Positions 20,120 to 30,309 are shown, numbered from the stretch's first letter. The stretch is DNA of 64,000 bases from Mesorhizobium sp. M3A.F.Ca.ET.080.04.2.1 (GCF_003952525.1 NZ_CP034451.1:806001-870000), one strand, 5' to 3'. Notes: generated from the sequence alone by a model not told the origin. Made by a program: numbers and translations.

Positions 20120-21250
20120 ATGCATTTCCTATTCTATACCCACTCCGTCGTTTCCGACTGGAACCATGGCAACGCGCATTTCCAGCGGGGGATCATGCGT
20201 GAGCTCATCGCGCGCGGACATCATGCGTTCGCGCTGGAGCCGGCCGACGGGTGGAGCCGTTCCAACCTGCTGGCCGAGAAGGGATCCTTCGCCGTCGAGC
20301 GCTTCCGCAAGGATTTTCCCGAGCTGATGCCAGTGACCTATGACGGCGCGTTCGAACATGAGGCCTGGCTTGCCAAGGCCGACGTCGTGATCGTGCACGA
20401 ATGGACCGATCCGGAGCTTGTCGCGCGCATCGGCCGGGCGCGAGCCAGTGGAGGCAATTTCACGCTTCTGTTCCACGACACGCATCACCGTGCCGTCTCC
20501 GCAACGCAATCGATCTCGGCGCTGAACCTCGACCATTACGACGGCGTCCTGGTCTTCGGCGAGGCTTTGCGGGAGAGCTATCTCCGGGCCGGCTGGGGCA
20601 AGCGGGCCTTCACCTGGCACGAGGCGGCGGACCACCGGCTGTTCGTGCCTTCACCCGATACCGATCGCGCCTCCGACCTGGTCTGGATCGGCAATTGGGG
20701 CGACGACGAGCGCAGCGCCGAAATCAGCGAGTTCCTGATCGGGCCGGCAAGCGAACCCGGCCTGTCCGGAACCGTTCACGGCGTACGCTACCCGCCCGAG
20801 GCGCTTGCCGCTCTCGCCAAAGCCGGCCTGCGCTACGAGGGCTGGATCGCCAATGCCGACGTCCCGCAAGCGTTCGCGCGGCATCGCGTAACGGTGCACA
20901 TTCCGCGCCGGCCATACCGCGAAAGCCTGCCCGGCATTCCCACCATCCGCATGTTCGAGGCACTGGCCTGCGGCATTCCCCTCGTCTCCGCGCCCTGGTC
21001 GGACGTCGAAGGACTGTTCCGCGCGGGACAGGATTTCCTGTTCGCGCGCGACGGCGCCGAAATGCGTCGCCATCTTCGCGACCTGCTGCACGACCCAGAG
21101 CTTGCCGAGACGCTGGCCGCCTGCGGCCTCGAAACCGTGCTCGCAAGGCATACCTGCCGGCACCGCGCGGACGAACTGTTCGACATTCTCGCCGCATGCG
21201 GCAATCGCCAGGCACTTGATCGCGCACCGGCAAGGGAGGCCGCGGCATGA
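20120..21250 (+). CDS. CgeB-like glycosyltransferase 1
   Basis: 376 residues starting MHFLFYTHSVVSDWNHGNAH. It shows the GT-B outline of the Bacillus spore-maturation CgeB family. HDTHHRAVS lies in the middle, followed by a C-terminal donor site TIRMFEALACGIPLVSAPW. It is the most divergent of four CgeB-like proteins in this region. It starts two bases after the preceding stop and overlaps the next gene by four, so it is cotranscribed. Sugar specificity unknown. Confidence 0.8.
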   Translation: MHFLFYTHSVVSDWNHGNAHFQRGIMRELIARGHHAFALEPADGWSRSNLLAEKGSFAVERFRKDFPELMPVTYDGAFEHEAWLAKADVVIVHEWTDPELVARIGRARASGGNFTLLFHDTHHRAVSATQSISALNLDHYDGVLVFGEALRESYLRAGWGKRAFTWHEAADHRLFVPSPDTDRASDLVWIGNWGDDERSAEISEFLIGPASEPGLSGTVHGVRYPPEALAALAKAGLRYEGWIANADVPQAFARHRVTVHIPRRPYRESLPGIPTIRMFEALACGIPLVSAPWSDVEGLFRAGQDFLFARDGAEMRRHLRDLLHDPELAETLAACGLETVLARHTCRHRADELFDILAACGNRQALDRAPAREAAA

Positions 21251-22341
21251 AAATCGCATTCTACGGATCAAGCCTGCTGTCCTCGTACTGGAACGGCGCC
21301 GCCACCTATTATCGAGGCCTGTTGAAAGCGCTTGCGCGGCGCGGCTACGATATCGTGTTCTTCGAGCCCGACGCTTTCGACCGACAGCGGCATCGCGACA
21401 TCGAGGCGCCGGACTGGTGCACGGTCGTCGTCTACGAGGCGACGCCGCATGCGCTGATGCAGGTCGCGTCGCGGGCCGCGCAGGCCGATATCGTGGTTAA
21501 GGCGAGCGGCGTCGGTTTCGAGGACGAGGCGCTGTTGCGCGCCGTGCTCGACAATGCCCGCAGCGACGCGCTCACCGTGTTCTGGGACGTCGATGCGCCC
21601 GCAACGCTGGGCGAGTTGCGAAACGACGCCGACCACCCATTGCACGACGCGCTGAAACGGATCGGGCTTGTGCTGACCTATGGCGGTGGCGATCCCGTCG
21701 TATGGGAGTATCGGGCCCTGGGCGCGGCCGAATGCGTGCCGATCTACAATGCGCTCGATCCCGAGACGCATCATCCGGTCGCCACGAATCCGCGCTTTGC
21801 CTGCGACCTTGCCTTCCTCGGCAACCGCTTGCCGGACCGGGAGGCGCGGGTCGAAGCCTTCTTCCTGGAGCCCGCCCGCGCCTCGGCCGACCAGCGCTTC
21901 CTGCTCGGCGGCTCCGGCTGGGGAGACAAGCCGCTGCCGGCCAATGTCTCATGGCTTGGACATGTCGGCACGAGGGACCACAACGCCTTCAACGTCACGC
22001 CAAAGGCGGTGCTGAACATCAGCCGCGACAGCATGGCCGCCAATGGCTTCTCGCCGGCGACGCGGGTCTTCGAGGCGGCGGGCGCAGGCGCCTGCCTCAT
22101 CACCGATGCCTGGCTCGGCGTCGAGCTGTTCCTGACCCCCGGCGAGGAGATCCTGATCGCCCGGGACGGCACGGATGTCGTCGAGATCATGCGCACCCTT
22201 TCGCCGCAGCGGGCGAAGGCGATCGGCGCTGCGGCGCTCCGGCGCGTTCTTGCCGATCACACCTACACGCTGAGAGCCGAGCTGGTGGACGTCATCTTCA
22301 AGTCGCATTTCGAACGCCCGACCGTGGAGGCTGCGGAATGA
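21247..22341 (+). CDS. CgeB-like glycosyltransferase 2
   Basis: 364 residues, begins MKIAFYGSSLLSSYWNGAATY. The WDVDAPATL motif and the donor-site stretch SPATRVFEAAGAGACLITDAW align by eye with the neighbours at 22338 and 28404 (YDIDTPVTL or YDLDTPVTL, and SVRLFEAAACGTPIISD). It overlaps both neighbours by four bases. Role: transfer of a sugar in the assembly of the cluster product, inferred from context. Confidence 0.82.
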   Translation: MKIAFYGSSLLSSYWNGAATYYRGLLKALARRGYDIVFFEPDAFDRQRHRDIEAPDWCTVVVYEATPHALMQVASRAAQADIVVKASGVGFEDEALLRAVLDNARSDALTVFWDVDAPATLGELRNDADHPLHDALKRIGLVLTYGGGDPVVWEYRALGAAECVPIYNALDPETHHPVATNPRFACDLAFLGNRLPDREARVEAFFLEPARASADQRFLLGGSGWGDKPLPANVSWLGHVGTRDHNAFNVTPKAVLNISRDSMAANGFSPATRVFEAAGAGACLITDAWLGVELFLTPGEEILIARDGTDVVEIMRTLSPQRAKAIGAAALRRVLADHTYTLRAELVDVIFKSHFERPTVEAAE

Positions 22342-23447
22342 CGAAGGCACTCGACATCGTTTTCCTCGGTCTTTCGCTGTCCTCCTCCTGGGGCAACGGG
22401 CACGCGACGACCTTTCGCGGACTGCTGAGAGGCCTGCATGAACTCGGTCACCGCATCACATTTCTCGAACGCGACGTGCCCTGGTATGCGCATCACCGCG
22501 ACCTGCGCGATCCCGATTTCTGTACCTTGCGCTACTACGAGACCGTCGACGAGCTTCGCCGCAACCATCATCGAGAGCTGCAGCGCGCCGACGTGGTGGT
22601 CGTCGGCTCCTTCGTGCCCGAAGGCAAGGTGATCATCGACGAGCTCGCCTCGCTGTGCACGGGCCACTTCTGTTTCTACGACATCGACACGCCGGTCACC
22701 CTGGCCAGGATCGCCGAGGATGATTGCGACTATCTGGCCCGACGGCAGATTCCCTATTTCGACGTCTACTTCTCCTTCAGCGGCGGGCCGACGCTGGACC
22801 GCCTGAGATCGGAGTTCGGCGCGCAACGGGCCGAGCCGCTCTACTGTTCGGTCGATCCGGAACGCCATCACCGGATCGGAAGCCGGATCCAATGGGATCT
22901 CGGCTATCTCGGAACCTACAGCTCGGACAGGCAACCGGCGCTGGAAGCGCTGCTGCTCGAGCCGGCGCGACGGCTGCCCGAGCGACGCTTTGTCGTGGCC
23001 GGTTCGCAATATCCTGCCGATCTCGCCTGGCCGGACAATGTCGAACGCGTCGAACACCTGCCGCCCGCCGATCACGCCGCCTTCTACAGCCGGCAGCGCT
23101 ACACGCTGAACCTCACGCGCGCGTCGATGATCGCTGCGGGCTGGTCGCCGAGCGTACGTCTCTTCGAGGCCGCGGCCTGCGGCACGCCGATCATCAGCGA
23201 TCGCTGGGCGGGACTCGACAGCTTCTTCCCGGCCTCGGCGATCCAGACCGCCGCCAGTGCGGAACACGTGGTCCAGGCGCTGGTCGGGCAATCCGAGCGG
23301 GCCAGGCTCGGCATGGCCCGGCGCGCCCGCGAACTGGTGCTCGCAAGACATACCGGGGCCGCGCGGTCGCGCGAATTCATCTCGGCGCTGACGCGGCCTA
23401 ACCAGACACATCAAGCGTTCGATCTGGATATCGAAAGCGCAGCATGA
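22338..23447 (+). CDS. CgeB-like glycosyltransferase 3
   Basis: 369 residues, starting MTKALDIVFLGLSLSSSWGN. Close paralogue of the gene at 28404 in the second operon: both share SSWGNGHAT, the FERD/LERD turn, DTPVTL, HLPPADH and a FEAAACG donor-site motif. The ATG overlaps the stop of the preceding gene (ATGA). CgeB-family enzymes are poorly characterised. The duplicated pair suggests two successive additions of similar sugars or related acceptors. Confidence 0.83.
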   Translation: MTKALDIVFLGLSLSSSWGNGHATTFRGLLRGLHELGHRITFLERDVPWYAHHRDLRDPDFCTLRYYETVDELRRNHHRELQRADVVVVGSFVPEGKVIIDELASLCTGHFCFYDIDTPVTLARIAEDDCDYLARRQIPYFDVYFSFSGGPTLDRLRSEFGAQRAEPLYCSVDPERHHRIGSRIQWDLGYLGTYSSDRQPALEALLLEPARRLPERRFVVAGSQYPADLAWPDNVERVEHLPPADHAAFYSRQRYTLNLTRASMIAAGWSPSVRLFEAAACGTPIISDRWAGLDSFFPASAIQTAASAEHVVQALVGQSERARLGMARRARELVLARHTGAARSREFISALTRPNQTHQAFDLDIESAA

Positions 23448-23470
23448 CTGGCAGACAGGAGAACATAGAG

Positions 23471-24505
23471 ATGCAGCGGTCAAGAAAGGCTCGACAGGCA
23501 CGCACGGCGCTGGTCGCCGGCGGCGCCGGCTTCCTGGGTTCGCACCTGTGCGAGGCGCTGCTTGGTGAAGGCTATCGTGTGACCTGCGTCGACAATTTTC
23601 TCACCGGCCGAATGGAGAACATAGCTTCACTCGTCAGCCAGCCGCGCTTTCGGCTCATCGAGCAGGACATTTGCGCCCCGCTGGAACTCGGCGAGCCCGT
23701 CGAACGTGTCTTCAACCTGGCCTGCGCGGCCTCGCCGCCGCGCTACCAGGCCGACCCGGTTCACACGACGCGCACCTGCGTCATCGGAACGCTGAACCTG
23801 CTCGAGCTCGCCGCGAGCAACGGCGCCCGTTTCCTGCAGGCCTCGACGAGCGAAGTCTACGGCGATCCGGACCGGCATCCGCAGCGCGAAGACTATGTCG
23901 GCCATGTCAACTGCACTGGTCCGCGCGCCTGCTACGATGAGGGCAAGCGGACCGCTGAAACGCTTTGCTTCGACTATCTCAGGGCGCGCATGGCAGACGT
24001 CCGCGTCGCCCGCATCTTCAACACCTATGGTCCGAAGATGGATCCGGCCGACGGCCGCATCGTTTCCAATCTCGTCATGCAGGCGCTGGAGAAGCTGCCG
24101 CTGACGATTTTCGGCGACGGCCGGCAGACCCGCTCCTTCTGCTATGTCACCGACCTGGTGGATGGATTGCTGCGCCTGATGGATGTCGAACCCAATCCTC
24201 GCCAGCCGGTCAATCTTGGCAATCCCGGAGAGTTCACGATCCTCGAACTGGCCAGCCTGGTGCGCGAACTGACCGGCACGAGATCGGCGGTGAAGTTTCT
24301 GCCGCTGCCGCAGGACGATCCGCGCCGGCGCCGACCCGACATAGCCCGCGCCAAGGCGCTGCTTGGCTGGTCGCCCCAGGTACCGCTCAGGCAAGGATTG
24401 CTGCGCACGATCGCCTATTTCGCAGAACGCGACGACGGTGCGATGGAGCCCATCGCGGCGATCAACAAAGTGGGTGCGGGCAAAGTGCAGAATCTCCCGC
24501 TTTGA
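23471..24505 (+). CDS. NAD-dependent sugar decarboxylase/epimerase, UDP-glucuronate decarboxylase-like
   Basis: About 344 residues of the extended SDR family. LVAGGAGFLGSHLCEALL binds NAD. ACAASPPRYQADPVHT, STSEVYGDP and the YDEGKR (YxxxK) site are hallmarks of UDP-xylose synthase (UXS), which converts UDP-glucuronate to UDP-xylose. The ATG at 23471 has AGGAG nine bases upstream. An ATG at 23444 overlapping the preceding stop is also possible. Last gene of the first sugar operon. Confidence 0.85.
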   Translation: MQRSRKARQARTALVAGGAGFLGSHLCEALLGEGYRVTCVDNFLTGRMENIASLVSQPRFRLIEQDICAPLELGEPVERVFNLACAASPPRYQADPVHTTRTCVIGTLNLLELAASNGARFLQASTSEVYGDPDRHPQREDYVGHVNCTGPRACYDEGKRTAETLCFDYLRARMADVRVARIFNTYGPKMDPADGRIVSNLVMQALEKLPLTIFGDGRQTRSFCYVTDLVDGLLRLMDVEPNPRQPVNLGNPGEFTILELASLVRELTGTRSAVKFLPLPQDDPRRRRPDIARAKALLGWSPQVPLRQGLLRTIAYFAERDDGAMEPIAAINKVGAGKVQNLPL

Positions 24506-24542
24506 GAACACTGGACGCGCCATGCGTTCTTTCCGTCCCGGC

Positions 24543-24567
24543 GGAACAACCAACCGAGATTCTGGTT
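24543..24567 (+). promoter_or_regulatory. EcfG-type stress promoter
   Basis: GGAAC (24543-24547), 17 bases, GTT (24565-24567), in front of the 61-residue gene. It favours the GTG start at 24599 over the ATG at 24584, which would leave almost no leader. Confidence 0.62.
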
Positions 24568-24598
24568 GGGCTTCACAACCGGCATGGAGGATGCAGCC

Positions 24599-24784
24599 GT
24601 GCAGCCGAAGCGATCAGCCAAGGACGTCGAGCAGATGGCAGCCATGGAGACCGCCGCCTTCCTGAGACGAGCCTCCATCACCTATCTCGAATGCTGCGTC
24701 AGCCTCATGATGACTCATCTCCAGCGCGAGGAAGTGGCCGCGATTTTGGAACAGGAAGCCGATATGCTGCGCAAGCTGGACTGA
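24599..24784 (+). CDS. Hypothetical 61-residue protein
   Basis: Starts at GTG 24599, with GGAGG eight bases upstream. An ATG at 24584 would add five residues. Helical and charged: KRSAKDVEQMAAMETAAFLR, then YLECCVSLMMTHLQREEVAA. No family recognised. It sits between the two sugar operons behind its own stress promoter, convergent with the bidomain gene at 24800. Confidence 0.6.
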   Translation: MQPKRSAKDVEQMAAMETAAFLRRASITYLECCVSLMMTHLQREEVAAILEQEADMLRKLD

Positions 24785-24799
24785 GCACCCTCGCCTCAG

Positions 24800-26542
24800 T
24801 CAAAGTCGCTCCAGGAAGCGAAGAAGCTCCGCTTCATAGCGCTTGACGAGGGCGGTCAGCCGGGTCTTTTCCTCGTCCGCCGCAGACCCTTCCGCCATCG
24901 TCCACAGCCCCAGCTGGAATGCGATGTAGCATGGCTCCAGGTAGTCGACCAAGCCGGGGTCGACGGGGCACGATGCTTCTGCCTCGACGCCTCGGACCAG
25001 CCGCATGAATTCGCTTTGAGACAGCTGGTATTCCACTCGGGCGCCGGCAATGTCCCAGGCGATGTCCTGGCAGCCGACAAGGTCGTGCGCGCGGCAGTGG
25101 TCGACCGTGTCCGTCTTCAAAAGAGTGCCGTCTGAACAGACCAGAAATTCCCAAGGATGCAGCCGTCCGTCGATCTCGACCCTTCGCTTTGACTCCGGCG
25201 TCGGCCGGTTGGCGAACCAGTCCCGCAAAGCGCTCGCCGGACCGCCCCCCAATGCCTCGGCGCAGTTGTGCAGCGCCATCCTTGCCAGCCCAGATGCCGA
25301 CGCGCCGACCTCTTCGGATCTGAGATTGGCACAGCGCCAGCCGAGATAGCGACCAAGCCACTCGACCAGCCTGTCCCGGCTCACATCGGCCTGATCCAAT
25401 CTGGCCGCGTCGATCCAGCGTTCTACCAGGAAGCCGTGGCAGAGACCGGCAATCGGCGGCCCGAAGCCCGCTTCATGGAGCGCTCCGGCCGTGCGCAGCT
25501 TGCGCCGCCCCGTCTCGCCGAGGCCAGCGAACTTGACCAACCAGCGCTCGCCACCCGCCGATGTGATGAACTTGCGCCGCTCGAAGCGGGCGAAGGACGG
25601 CGGCCACTGCTCGATTGGCTGAGGAAGATGCTTGCGCCATTCGCCACCGGAGATTTCGCGAAGTTGGATATCGGGCCTGCCGAGCAGACCTGCTGTCCAT
25701 TGCCGCAGCGAGGGTGCTGCCTGCCCGTCGAAGGCGTGCTCGAAATCCGCGACGTGGCATCGGCAACGCGACCAGATATTGCGGATCTCTGGCGAAGCTT
25801 CTGCGCCCGGACCACCGCGATGGCTCGGGAACAGATGGATGCGATCAAGATCGACACCCTGCCCCGCCAACCATTGGACGACTGCACGGAAGGAGCTGCC
25901 GGAAAGGCCCGGGCCTTCGTCGACGATCGCGAATTTGGCTACCGAGTTGTCCCGCCAGCCGGCTATGAGGTCGGGACTGGCAGACACGCATCGGTCGAAG
26001 GGGTGCCCGATGGGGCGCAGGCTGACGGGCGGCGGCGCGCCAAGTGCGGCGGCGACCAGGGCGCCAAGTCCGAGACCAATGCTGCGGATGCCAATGACGC
26101 ATGTGTCCGCATTGAGGCCGGACTGCTGTGCTGCGACGAGATAGGTTTCCGGGTAGAGTGCATAGAGCGCGTAGCCTTCGGCCGCGCCGGTCGCGATCTC
26201 GCCCACGCAGTCGAGACCGGCCAGCCTTTTTGTCAGGTCGGGGTCGAGCGCTTCGCGAACGGCAAAGCCGCCCTGCCAGGATCGCATCACTTCCTTGGCC
26301 AGCGCGACCAGGATCACTGCACCGCGCTGCTGGTCGGGTGAATTGATGTCGATGCCGCTGGCCTGGAATTGGGCATCCGCGAGACCCTGGATCAACTCCG
26401 AGACGGCGATGAACAGCTCCACCAGCGCCGCATGCCGTTCGATGCCGGGGTGCATGCGACCAATCTTTTCGAGCGCCTCGCAGGCTGCTTGCCTGAGCCG
26501 CCGCGCGTCGTGCGCCTGTTTGTGGTCGGCAAAGACGATCAT
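24800..26542 (-). CDS. Bidomain protein: phosphoribosyltransferase-like plus kinase-like
   Basis: About 580 residues, start [12 protein letters not shown] with AGGAG five bases before the ATG; an in-frame ATG at 26587 is an alternative. Around residues 190-215, [19 protein letters not shown] resembles the PRPP-binding loop of type I phosphoribosyltransferases (acidic pair, then a Gly/Ser-rich turn). The second half shows features of aminoglycoside-phosphotransferase-like kinases: WLVKFAGLG with a candidate ATP-binding Lys, and [10 protein letters not shown] followed by LLKTDTVDH. It is the only minus-strand gene between the two sugar operons, and its start faces that of inositol-phosphate synthase. 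Function unknown; activation or salvage of a phosphorylated sugar or inositol is a guess. Confidence 0.65.
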   Translation of the reverse strand: MIVFADHKQAHDARRLRQAACEALEKIGRMHPGIERHAALVELFIAVSELIQGLADAQFQASGIDINSPDQQRGAVILVALAKEVMRSWQGGFAVREALDPDLTKRLAGLDCVGEIATGAAEGYALYALYPETYLVAAQQSGLNADTCVIGIRSIGLGLGALVAAALGAPPPVSLRPIGHPFDRCVSASPDLIAGWRDNSVAKFAIVDEGPGLSGSSFRAVVQWLAGQGVDLDRIHLFPSHRGGPGAEASPEIRNIWSRCRCHVADFEHAFDGQAAPSLRQWTAGLLGRPDIQLREISGGEWRKHLPQPIEQWPPSFARFERRKFITSAGGERWLVKFAGLGETGRRKLRTAGALHEAGFGPPIAGLCHGFLVERWIDAARLDQADVSRDRLVEWLGRYLGWRCANLRSEEVGASASGLARMALHNCAEALGGGPASALRDWFANRPTPESKRRVEIDGRLHPWEFLVCSDGTLLKTDTVDHCRAHDLVGCQDIAWDIAGARVEYQLSQSEFMRLVRGVEAEASCPVDPGLVDYLEPCYIAFQLGLWTMAEGSAADEEKTRLTALVKRYEAELLRFLERL

Positions 26543-26629
26543 GCCGCTCCTGCCTGGCTGTCTGGCCGCCAACGCAAAGCGCAGCATCTTTGATCCACGA
26601 TCGGGCACCGTAATTTTTCCGCCTTCCAA

Positions 26630-26654
26630 GGAACATTCCGGGCTGCTTGCGGTT
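26630..26654 (+). promoter_or_regulatory. EcfG-type stress promoter of the second sugar operon
   Basis: GGAAC (26630-26634), 17 bases, GTT (26652-26654), 40 bases before the GTG of the inositol-phosphate synthase gene. It probably drives the genes to 34995. Confidence 0.7.
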
Positions 26655-26694
26655 CGGCGACGAGGAACTTACCCCCAACAGCAGAGGCGGCTTC

Positions 26695-27798
26695 GTGACA
26701 TCGAAGAAGGTTCGTATCGGCATCGTTGGCGTCGGCAATTGCGCATCCTCCCTTGTGCAAGGTCTCTCCTTCTACCGCAACGCGAAAAGCAACGAGCCTA
26801 TCCCCGGGCTGATGCATGCCGACCTCGGTGGCTATCATGTCGATGCCATCGAAGTGGTCTGTGCCTTCGATGTCGCGAAGAGCAAGGTTGGGCGCGATGT
26901 GGCCGAAGCGATCTACAGCGCGCCCAACAACACCTTCCGCTTTGCCGATGCTGCCCCCACCGGAGCTCGCGTGGAGCGCGGCCCGACGCTCGACGGCATC
27001 GGCAAATATCTGCGCGACGAGATCGAAGAAGCGGACGAGCCGGTCGTCGACGTGACCGAGCGTCTTCGCGACAGCGGAGCCGAGGTGCTGGTGTCCTACC
27101 TGCCCGTCGGCTCGGAAGCGGCCACACACTTCTATGCCGAATGCGCGCTTCAGGCCGGATGCGCATTCGTCAACTGCATACCGGTCTTCATCGCTTCACG
27201 GGCGGAATGGCGCCGGCGTTTCGAGGAGCGTGGGCTTCCCCTTATTGGCGACGACATCAAGAGCCAGGTCGGCGCCACCATCGTGCACCGGCTGCTTGCC
27301 AATTTGTTCCGGGAGCGCGGCGTGCGCATCGACCGCACCTACCAGCTCAATTTCGGGGGCAACACCGACTTCCTCAACATGCTGGAGCGGGAGCGGCTGG
27401 AATCGAAGAAGATTTCCAAGACGCAGTCCGTCACCAGCCAGATCGACGTTCCGCTCGAAGCCGGCAACATCCATGTCGGCCCCAGCGATCACGTGCCTTG
27501 GCTGACCGATCGCAAATGGGCCTATATACGTGTCGAAGGCACGACATTCGGCGGCGTGCCGCTGAATGCCGAGCTCAAGCTGGAGGTCTGGGATTCGCCT
27601 AATTCGGCCGGCGTCGTGATCGATGCGGTGCGCTGCGCCAAGCTCGCTCTCGACCGGGGCATCGCCGGGGCGCTGACGGGACCTTGCAGCTACTTCATGA
27701 AGTCGCCGCCGGAGCAGTTCACCGACGCCGAAGCGCGTCTGCGCACGCTAGCCTTCATCGCCGGCAGGGACGAGCCGATGCTGGATGCCGCGGAATGA
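26695..27798 (+). CDS. ino1: Inositol-phosphate synthase (MIPS)
   Basis: 367 residues. It converts glucose-6-phosphate to myo-inositol-1(3)-phosphate with internal NAD cycling. It is the short prokaryotic form, with [18 protein letters not shown] at the N-terminus, [36 protein letters not shown] and the [11 protein letters not shown] region expected in the family. Start GTG 26695 follows AGAGGCGG. It is the first gene of the second sugar operon behind a stress promoter, so the cluster makes its own inositol phosphate. The next gene overlaps by four bases. Confidence 0.92.
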   Translation: MTSKKVRIGIVGVGNCASSLVQGLSFYRNAKSNEPIPGLMHADLGGYHVDAIEVVCAFDVAKSKVGRDVAEAIYSAPNNTFRFADAAPTGARVERGPTLDGIGKYLRDEIEEADEPVVDVTERLRDSGAEVLVSYLPVGSEAATHFYAECALQAGCAFVNCIPVFIASRAEWRRRFEERGLPLIGDDIKSQVGATIVHRLLANLFRERGVRIDRTYQLNFGGNTDFLNMLERERLESKKISKTQSVTSQIDVPLEAGNIHVGPSDHVPWLTDRKWAYIRVEGTTFGGVPLNAELKLEVWDSPNSAGVVIDAVRCAKLALDRGIAGALTGPCSYFMKSPPEQFTDAEARLRTLAFIAGRDEPMLDAAE

Positions 27799-28391
27799 CC
27801 ACGACCTTCCTTCTCATCCGCCATGCGGCGCACGACAATGTCGGGAGCTATCTGGCAGGGCGCCTGCAAGGCATCAGACTCGGCCAGGCCGGGCAGGCGC
27901 AGGCTCTGCGTCTTGCCCGCCGCATGGCGCGGGAACCGATCTCTGCCATCCTGAGCAGTCCGCGTGAGCGGACCTTGGAAACCGCAAAGCCGATCGCCAC
28001 AGCCTGCGACATCGAGAAGATCGGGATCTGCCAGGAACTGGACGAAATCGACTTCGGCGCCTGGTCCGGGAAGACATTCGAAGAGCTGAACGGAGACGCC
28101 CGCTGGCGCTTGTGGAACGACCAGCGCCAAAGCGCACGCACGCCGAGCGGCGAGACGATGCTGGCCGTGCAGGAACGGGTTGTCGGCCTGATGGACGAGA
28201 CACGCCAAGACGCGCAGAACCAGGTCGTTGCGCTTGTCAGCCATGCCGACGTCATCAAGGCGGCGGTATGCAAGGTTCTCGGGCTGCAGCTGGGCGACTG
28301 CTTCCGCTTCGACATAGAGCCGGCCTCGCTCACCACCATCGTCAGCGGCGATTGGGGCTCGAAGCTCATCCGCCTGAACGAAGTCGCCTGA
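27795..28391 (+). CDS. Histidine phosphatase family protein
   Basis: 198 residues of the phosphoglycerate mutase-like branch. [11 protein letters not shown] carries the phospho-accepting His (RHG motif, here RHA). [24 protein letters not shown] and the second catalytic His in [11 protein letters not shown] follow. It hydrolyses a phosphomonoester. In this position it could dephosphorylate inositol phosphate or a later phosphorylated intermediate; this is inference. ATGA overlap with inositol-phosphate synthase. Confidence 0.88.
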   Translation: MTTTFLLIRHAAHDNVGSYLAGRLQGIRLGQAGQAQALRLARRMAREPISAILSSPRERTLETAKPIATACDIEKIGICQELDEIDFGAWSGKTFEELNGDARWRLWNDQRQSARTPSGETMLAVQERVVGLMDETRQDAQNQVVALVSHADVIKAAVCKVLGLQLGDCFRFDIEPASLTTIVSGDWGSKLIRLNEVA

Positions 28392-28403
28392 CGGACGCTG
28401 CCG

Positions 28404-29504
28404 ATGCGCATGGTCATTTTCGGTCTCACCGTCACGTCGTCATGGGGAAACGGGCATGCCACGCTCTGGCGCGGGCTGATCCGGGCGCTGGCGCCGCTGG
28501 GCTGGTCGATCAGCTTCTTCGAACGCGACACGCCTTACTACGCCGGCGCCAGGGATCTCGACCGGCTCGATGGCGGCGACCTGGTGCTCTATCCGGACTG
28601 GGAAGAGATACGCCGCGCCGCGGCCGTCGCAATCCGGCAGGCGGATGTGGTCATCATCACCTCCTACTGCCCGGACGCCGTCGAAGCATCGCGGCTTGCC
28701 CAGGAGAGCTGCCGCGGGCTGAAGGTGTTCTACGATCTCGATACACCGGTGACGCTGACGAGGATCGAGCAGGGCGAACACCCGGACTATTTCGGTCCGG
28801 AAGGCCTTCGCGACTTCGATCTGGTGCTGAGCTTCACCGGTGGTCCGGCGCTGGATGCGCTGAAGTCCATGCTGGGCGCGTGCCACGTCGTGCCGCTTTA
28901 CGGCCATGTCGACCCTGACCGCCACCGGCCGGCACCGCCCAGGCAGGAATTTGCCGGCGACCTGTCGTACCTGGGGACCTATGCGGCGGATCGGCAGGCC
29001 GCTGTCGAAAAACTGCTGGTCGCGCCCGCAGCACGGATGCCTGATCGCCGCTTCATCATTGGCGGCGCGCAATATCCGCAGGAATTTCCGTGGGGCGACA
29101 ACATCTTCTTCGTCAGGCATCTGCCGCCCGCTGACCATTCCGCCTTTTTCTGCTCGTCACGCCTGACGCTGAATGTCACGCGCGAGGCGATGGCGAGAAA
29201 GGGCTGGTGCCCCTCAGGCCGGCTGTTCGAGGCGGCGGCCTGCGGCGCGGCGATCATCTCCGACGACTGGCCGGGCCTGGACAGCTTCTTCGATCCGGGC
29301 AGGGAAATCCTTCTGGCGCATTCAACCGACGACGTTATCGCGGCGCTCGGCCTGTCGGACGGGGAGCTGGGCGCGCTGCGCCGCCATGCCCGCGAACGCG
29401 TCCTCGACGAACATACATCGGCCCGGCGCGCGTCAGAACTGGATCGGATCCTGGCCGATGCCGCCAGGACGCCGGCGGGCGAAGTCATGAAGGAAGCCGT
29501 CTGA
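28404..29504 (+). CDS. CgeB-like glycosyltransferase 4
   Basis: 366 residues, starting MRMVIFGLTVTSSWGNGHAT. Paralogue of the gene at 22338, with SSWGNGHAT, FFERDTPYY, YDLDTPVTL, HLPPADHS and FEAAACGAAIISD in the same order. It lies 12 bases after the phosphatase gene and its stop overlaps the next ATG (TGATG). It probably adds a sugar to an inositol- or glycan-type acceptor; specificity is not known. Confidence 0.83.
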   Translation: MRMVIFGLTVTSSWGNGHATLWRGLIRALAPLGWSISFFERDTPYYAGARDLDRLDGGDLVLYPDWEEIRRAAAVAIRQADVVIITSYCPDAVEASRLAQESCRGLKVFYDLDTPVTLTRIEQGEHPDYFGPEGLRDFDLVLSFTGGPALDALKSMLGACHVVPLYGHVDPDRHRPAPPRQEFAGDLSYLGTYAADRQAAVEKLLVAPAARMPDRRFIIGGAQYPQEFPWGDNIFFVRHLPPADHSAFFCSSRLTLNVTREAMARKGWCPSGRLFEAAACGAAIISDDWPGLDSFFDPGREILLAHSTDDVIAALGLSDGELGALRRHARERVLDEHTSARRASELDRILADAARTPAGEVMKEAV

Positions 29505-30307
29505 TGCTGGGTATTGTGCCTGCGGCGGGGCGCGGCAGCCGCATCCAACCGCTCGGCTTTTCCAAGGAATTGCTGCCGGTGGGCAGCCGGATGGACGGGC
29601 AGACGGAGCGCCCCTGCGCGGTCAGCGAATATCTGGTGCGGCGAATGGTGCGCAACGGCGTCGACAGGATCTGCTTCATCATCGGATCAGGCAAATCGGA
29701 CATCCTCGAATACTACGCGGCCGGCTATGACGGCGCCGCCGCGATCTTCGTCGCGCAGCCCTCTCCGGTCGGCCTTTGCGACGCGATCTTCCGCGCTGCG
29801 CCGCTCGTCGCGCCGGACGAAACGGTCCTCATCGGCCTCCCGGACACGATCTGGTTTCCCGAGGACGGCTTTTGCCACCTGGCCGACGACCGGCTGTCCT
29901 TCCTCATGTTTCCGGTCGACCGCCCGGAGCTTTTCGATGCCGTGGTGGTCGATGATGACAGCCGTGTCGAGCAGATCCAGGTCAAGCAGCGCGACGCGGC
30001 GACGGACTGGGTCTGGGGCGCATTCAAGATGCCGGGCGGCATCTTTCACGAGCTCGCCGCCCTGTGGCGCGAGCGGGAGGGCCGCGACGAGTATTTCGGC
30101 ACGCTGGTCAATGCCTATCTGGCTGCCGGCGGTGAAGCCTGGGGCGTGAAGGCAGGCACCGCCTATGTCGACGTCGGCACCTTCAACGGCTATCGGACCG
30201 CGCTCCGGCTGCTGGAAAACAACGAAGCGGCCGAAGTGGAAGGCACACCGGCCATCATGCCTCAGGGCCGCTCTCGGGTACCATCCTTTCCTGGCGAGGG
30301 AGGCTAG
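29504..30307 (+). CDS. Sugar-phosphate nucleotidyltransferase
   Basis: 267 residues of the RmlA/GalU type. The N-terminal signature GIVPAAGRGSRIQPLGFSKE, with the nucleotide-binding GxGxR and the Lys of the SKELLPVG motif, is complete. It activates a sugar 1-phosphate (or similar cyclic phosphate) to the NDP form, making the donor for the cluster glycosyltransferases. Family members that act on inositol phosphate are known, so inositol-1-phosphate is a possible substrate here, unproven. It overlaps the preceding stop by one base. Confidence 0.87.
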   Translation: MLGIVPAAGRGSRIQPLGFSKELLPVGSRMDGQTERPCAVSEYLVRRMVRNGVDRICFIIGSGKSDILEYYAAGYDGAAAIFVAQPSPVGLCDAIFRAAPLVAPDETVLIGLPDTIWFPEDGFCHLADDRLSFLMFPVDRPELFDAVVVDDDSRVEQIQVKQRDAATDWVWGAFKMPGGIFHELAALWREREGRDEYFGTLVNAYLAAGGEAWGVKAGTAYVDVGTFNGYRTALRLLENNEAAEVEGTPAIMPQGRSRVPSFPGEGG

Positions 30308-30309
30308 CC

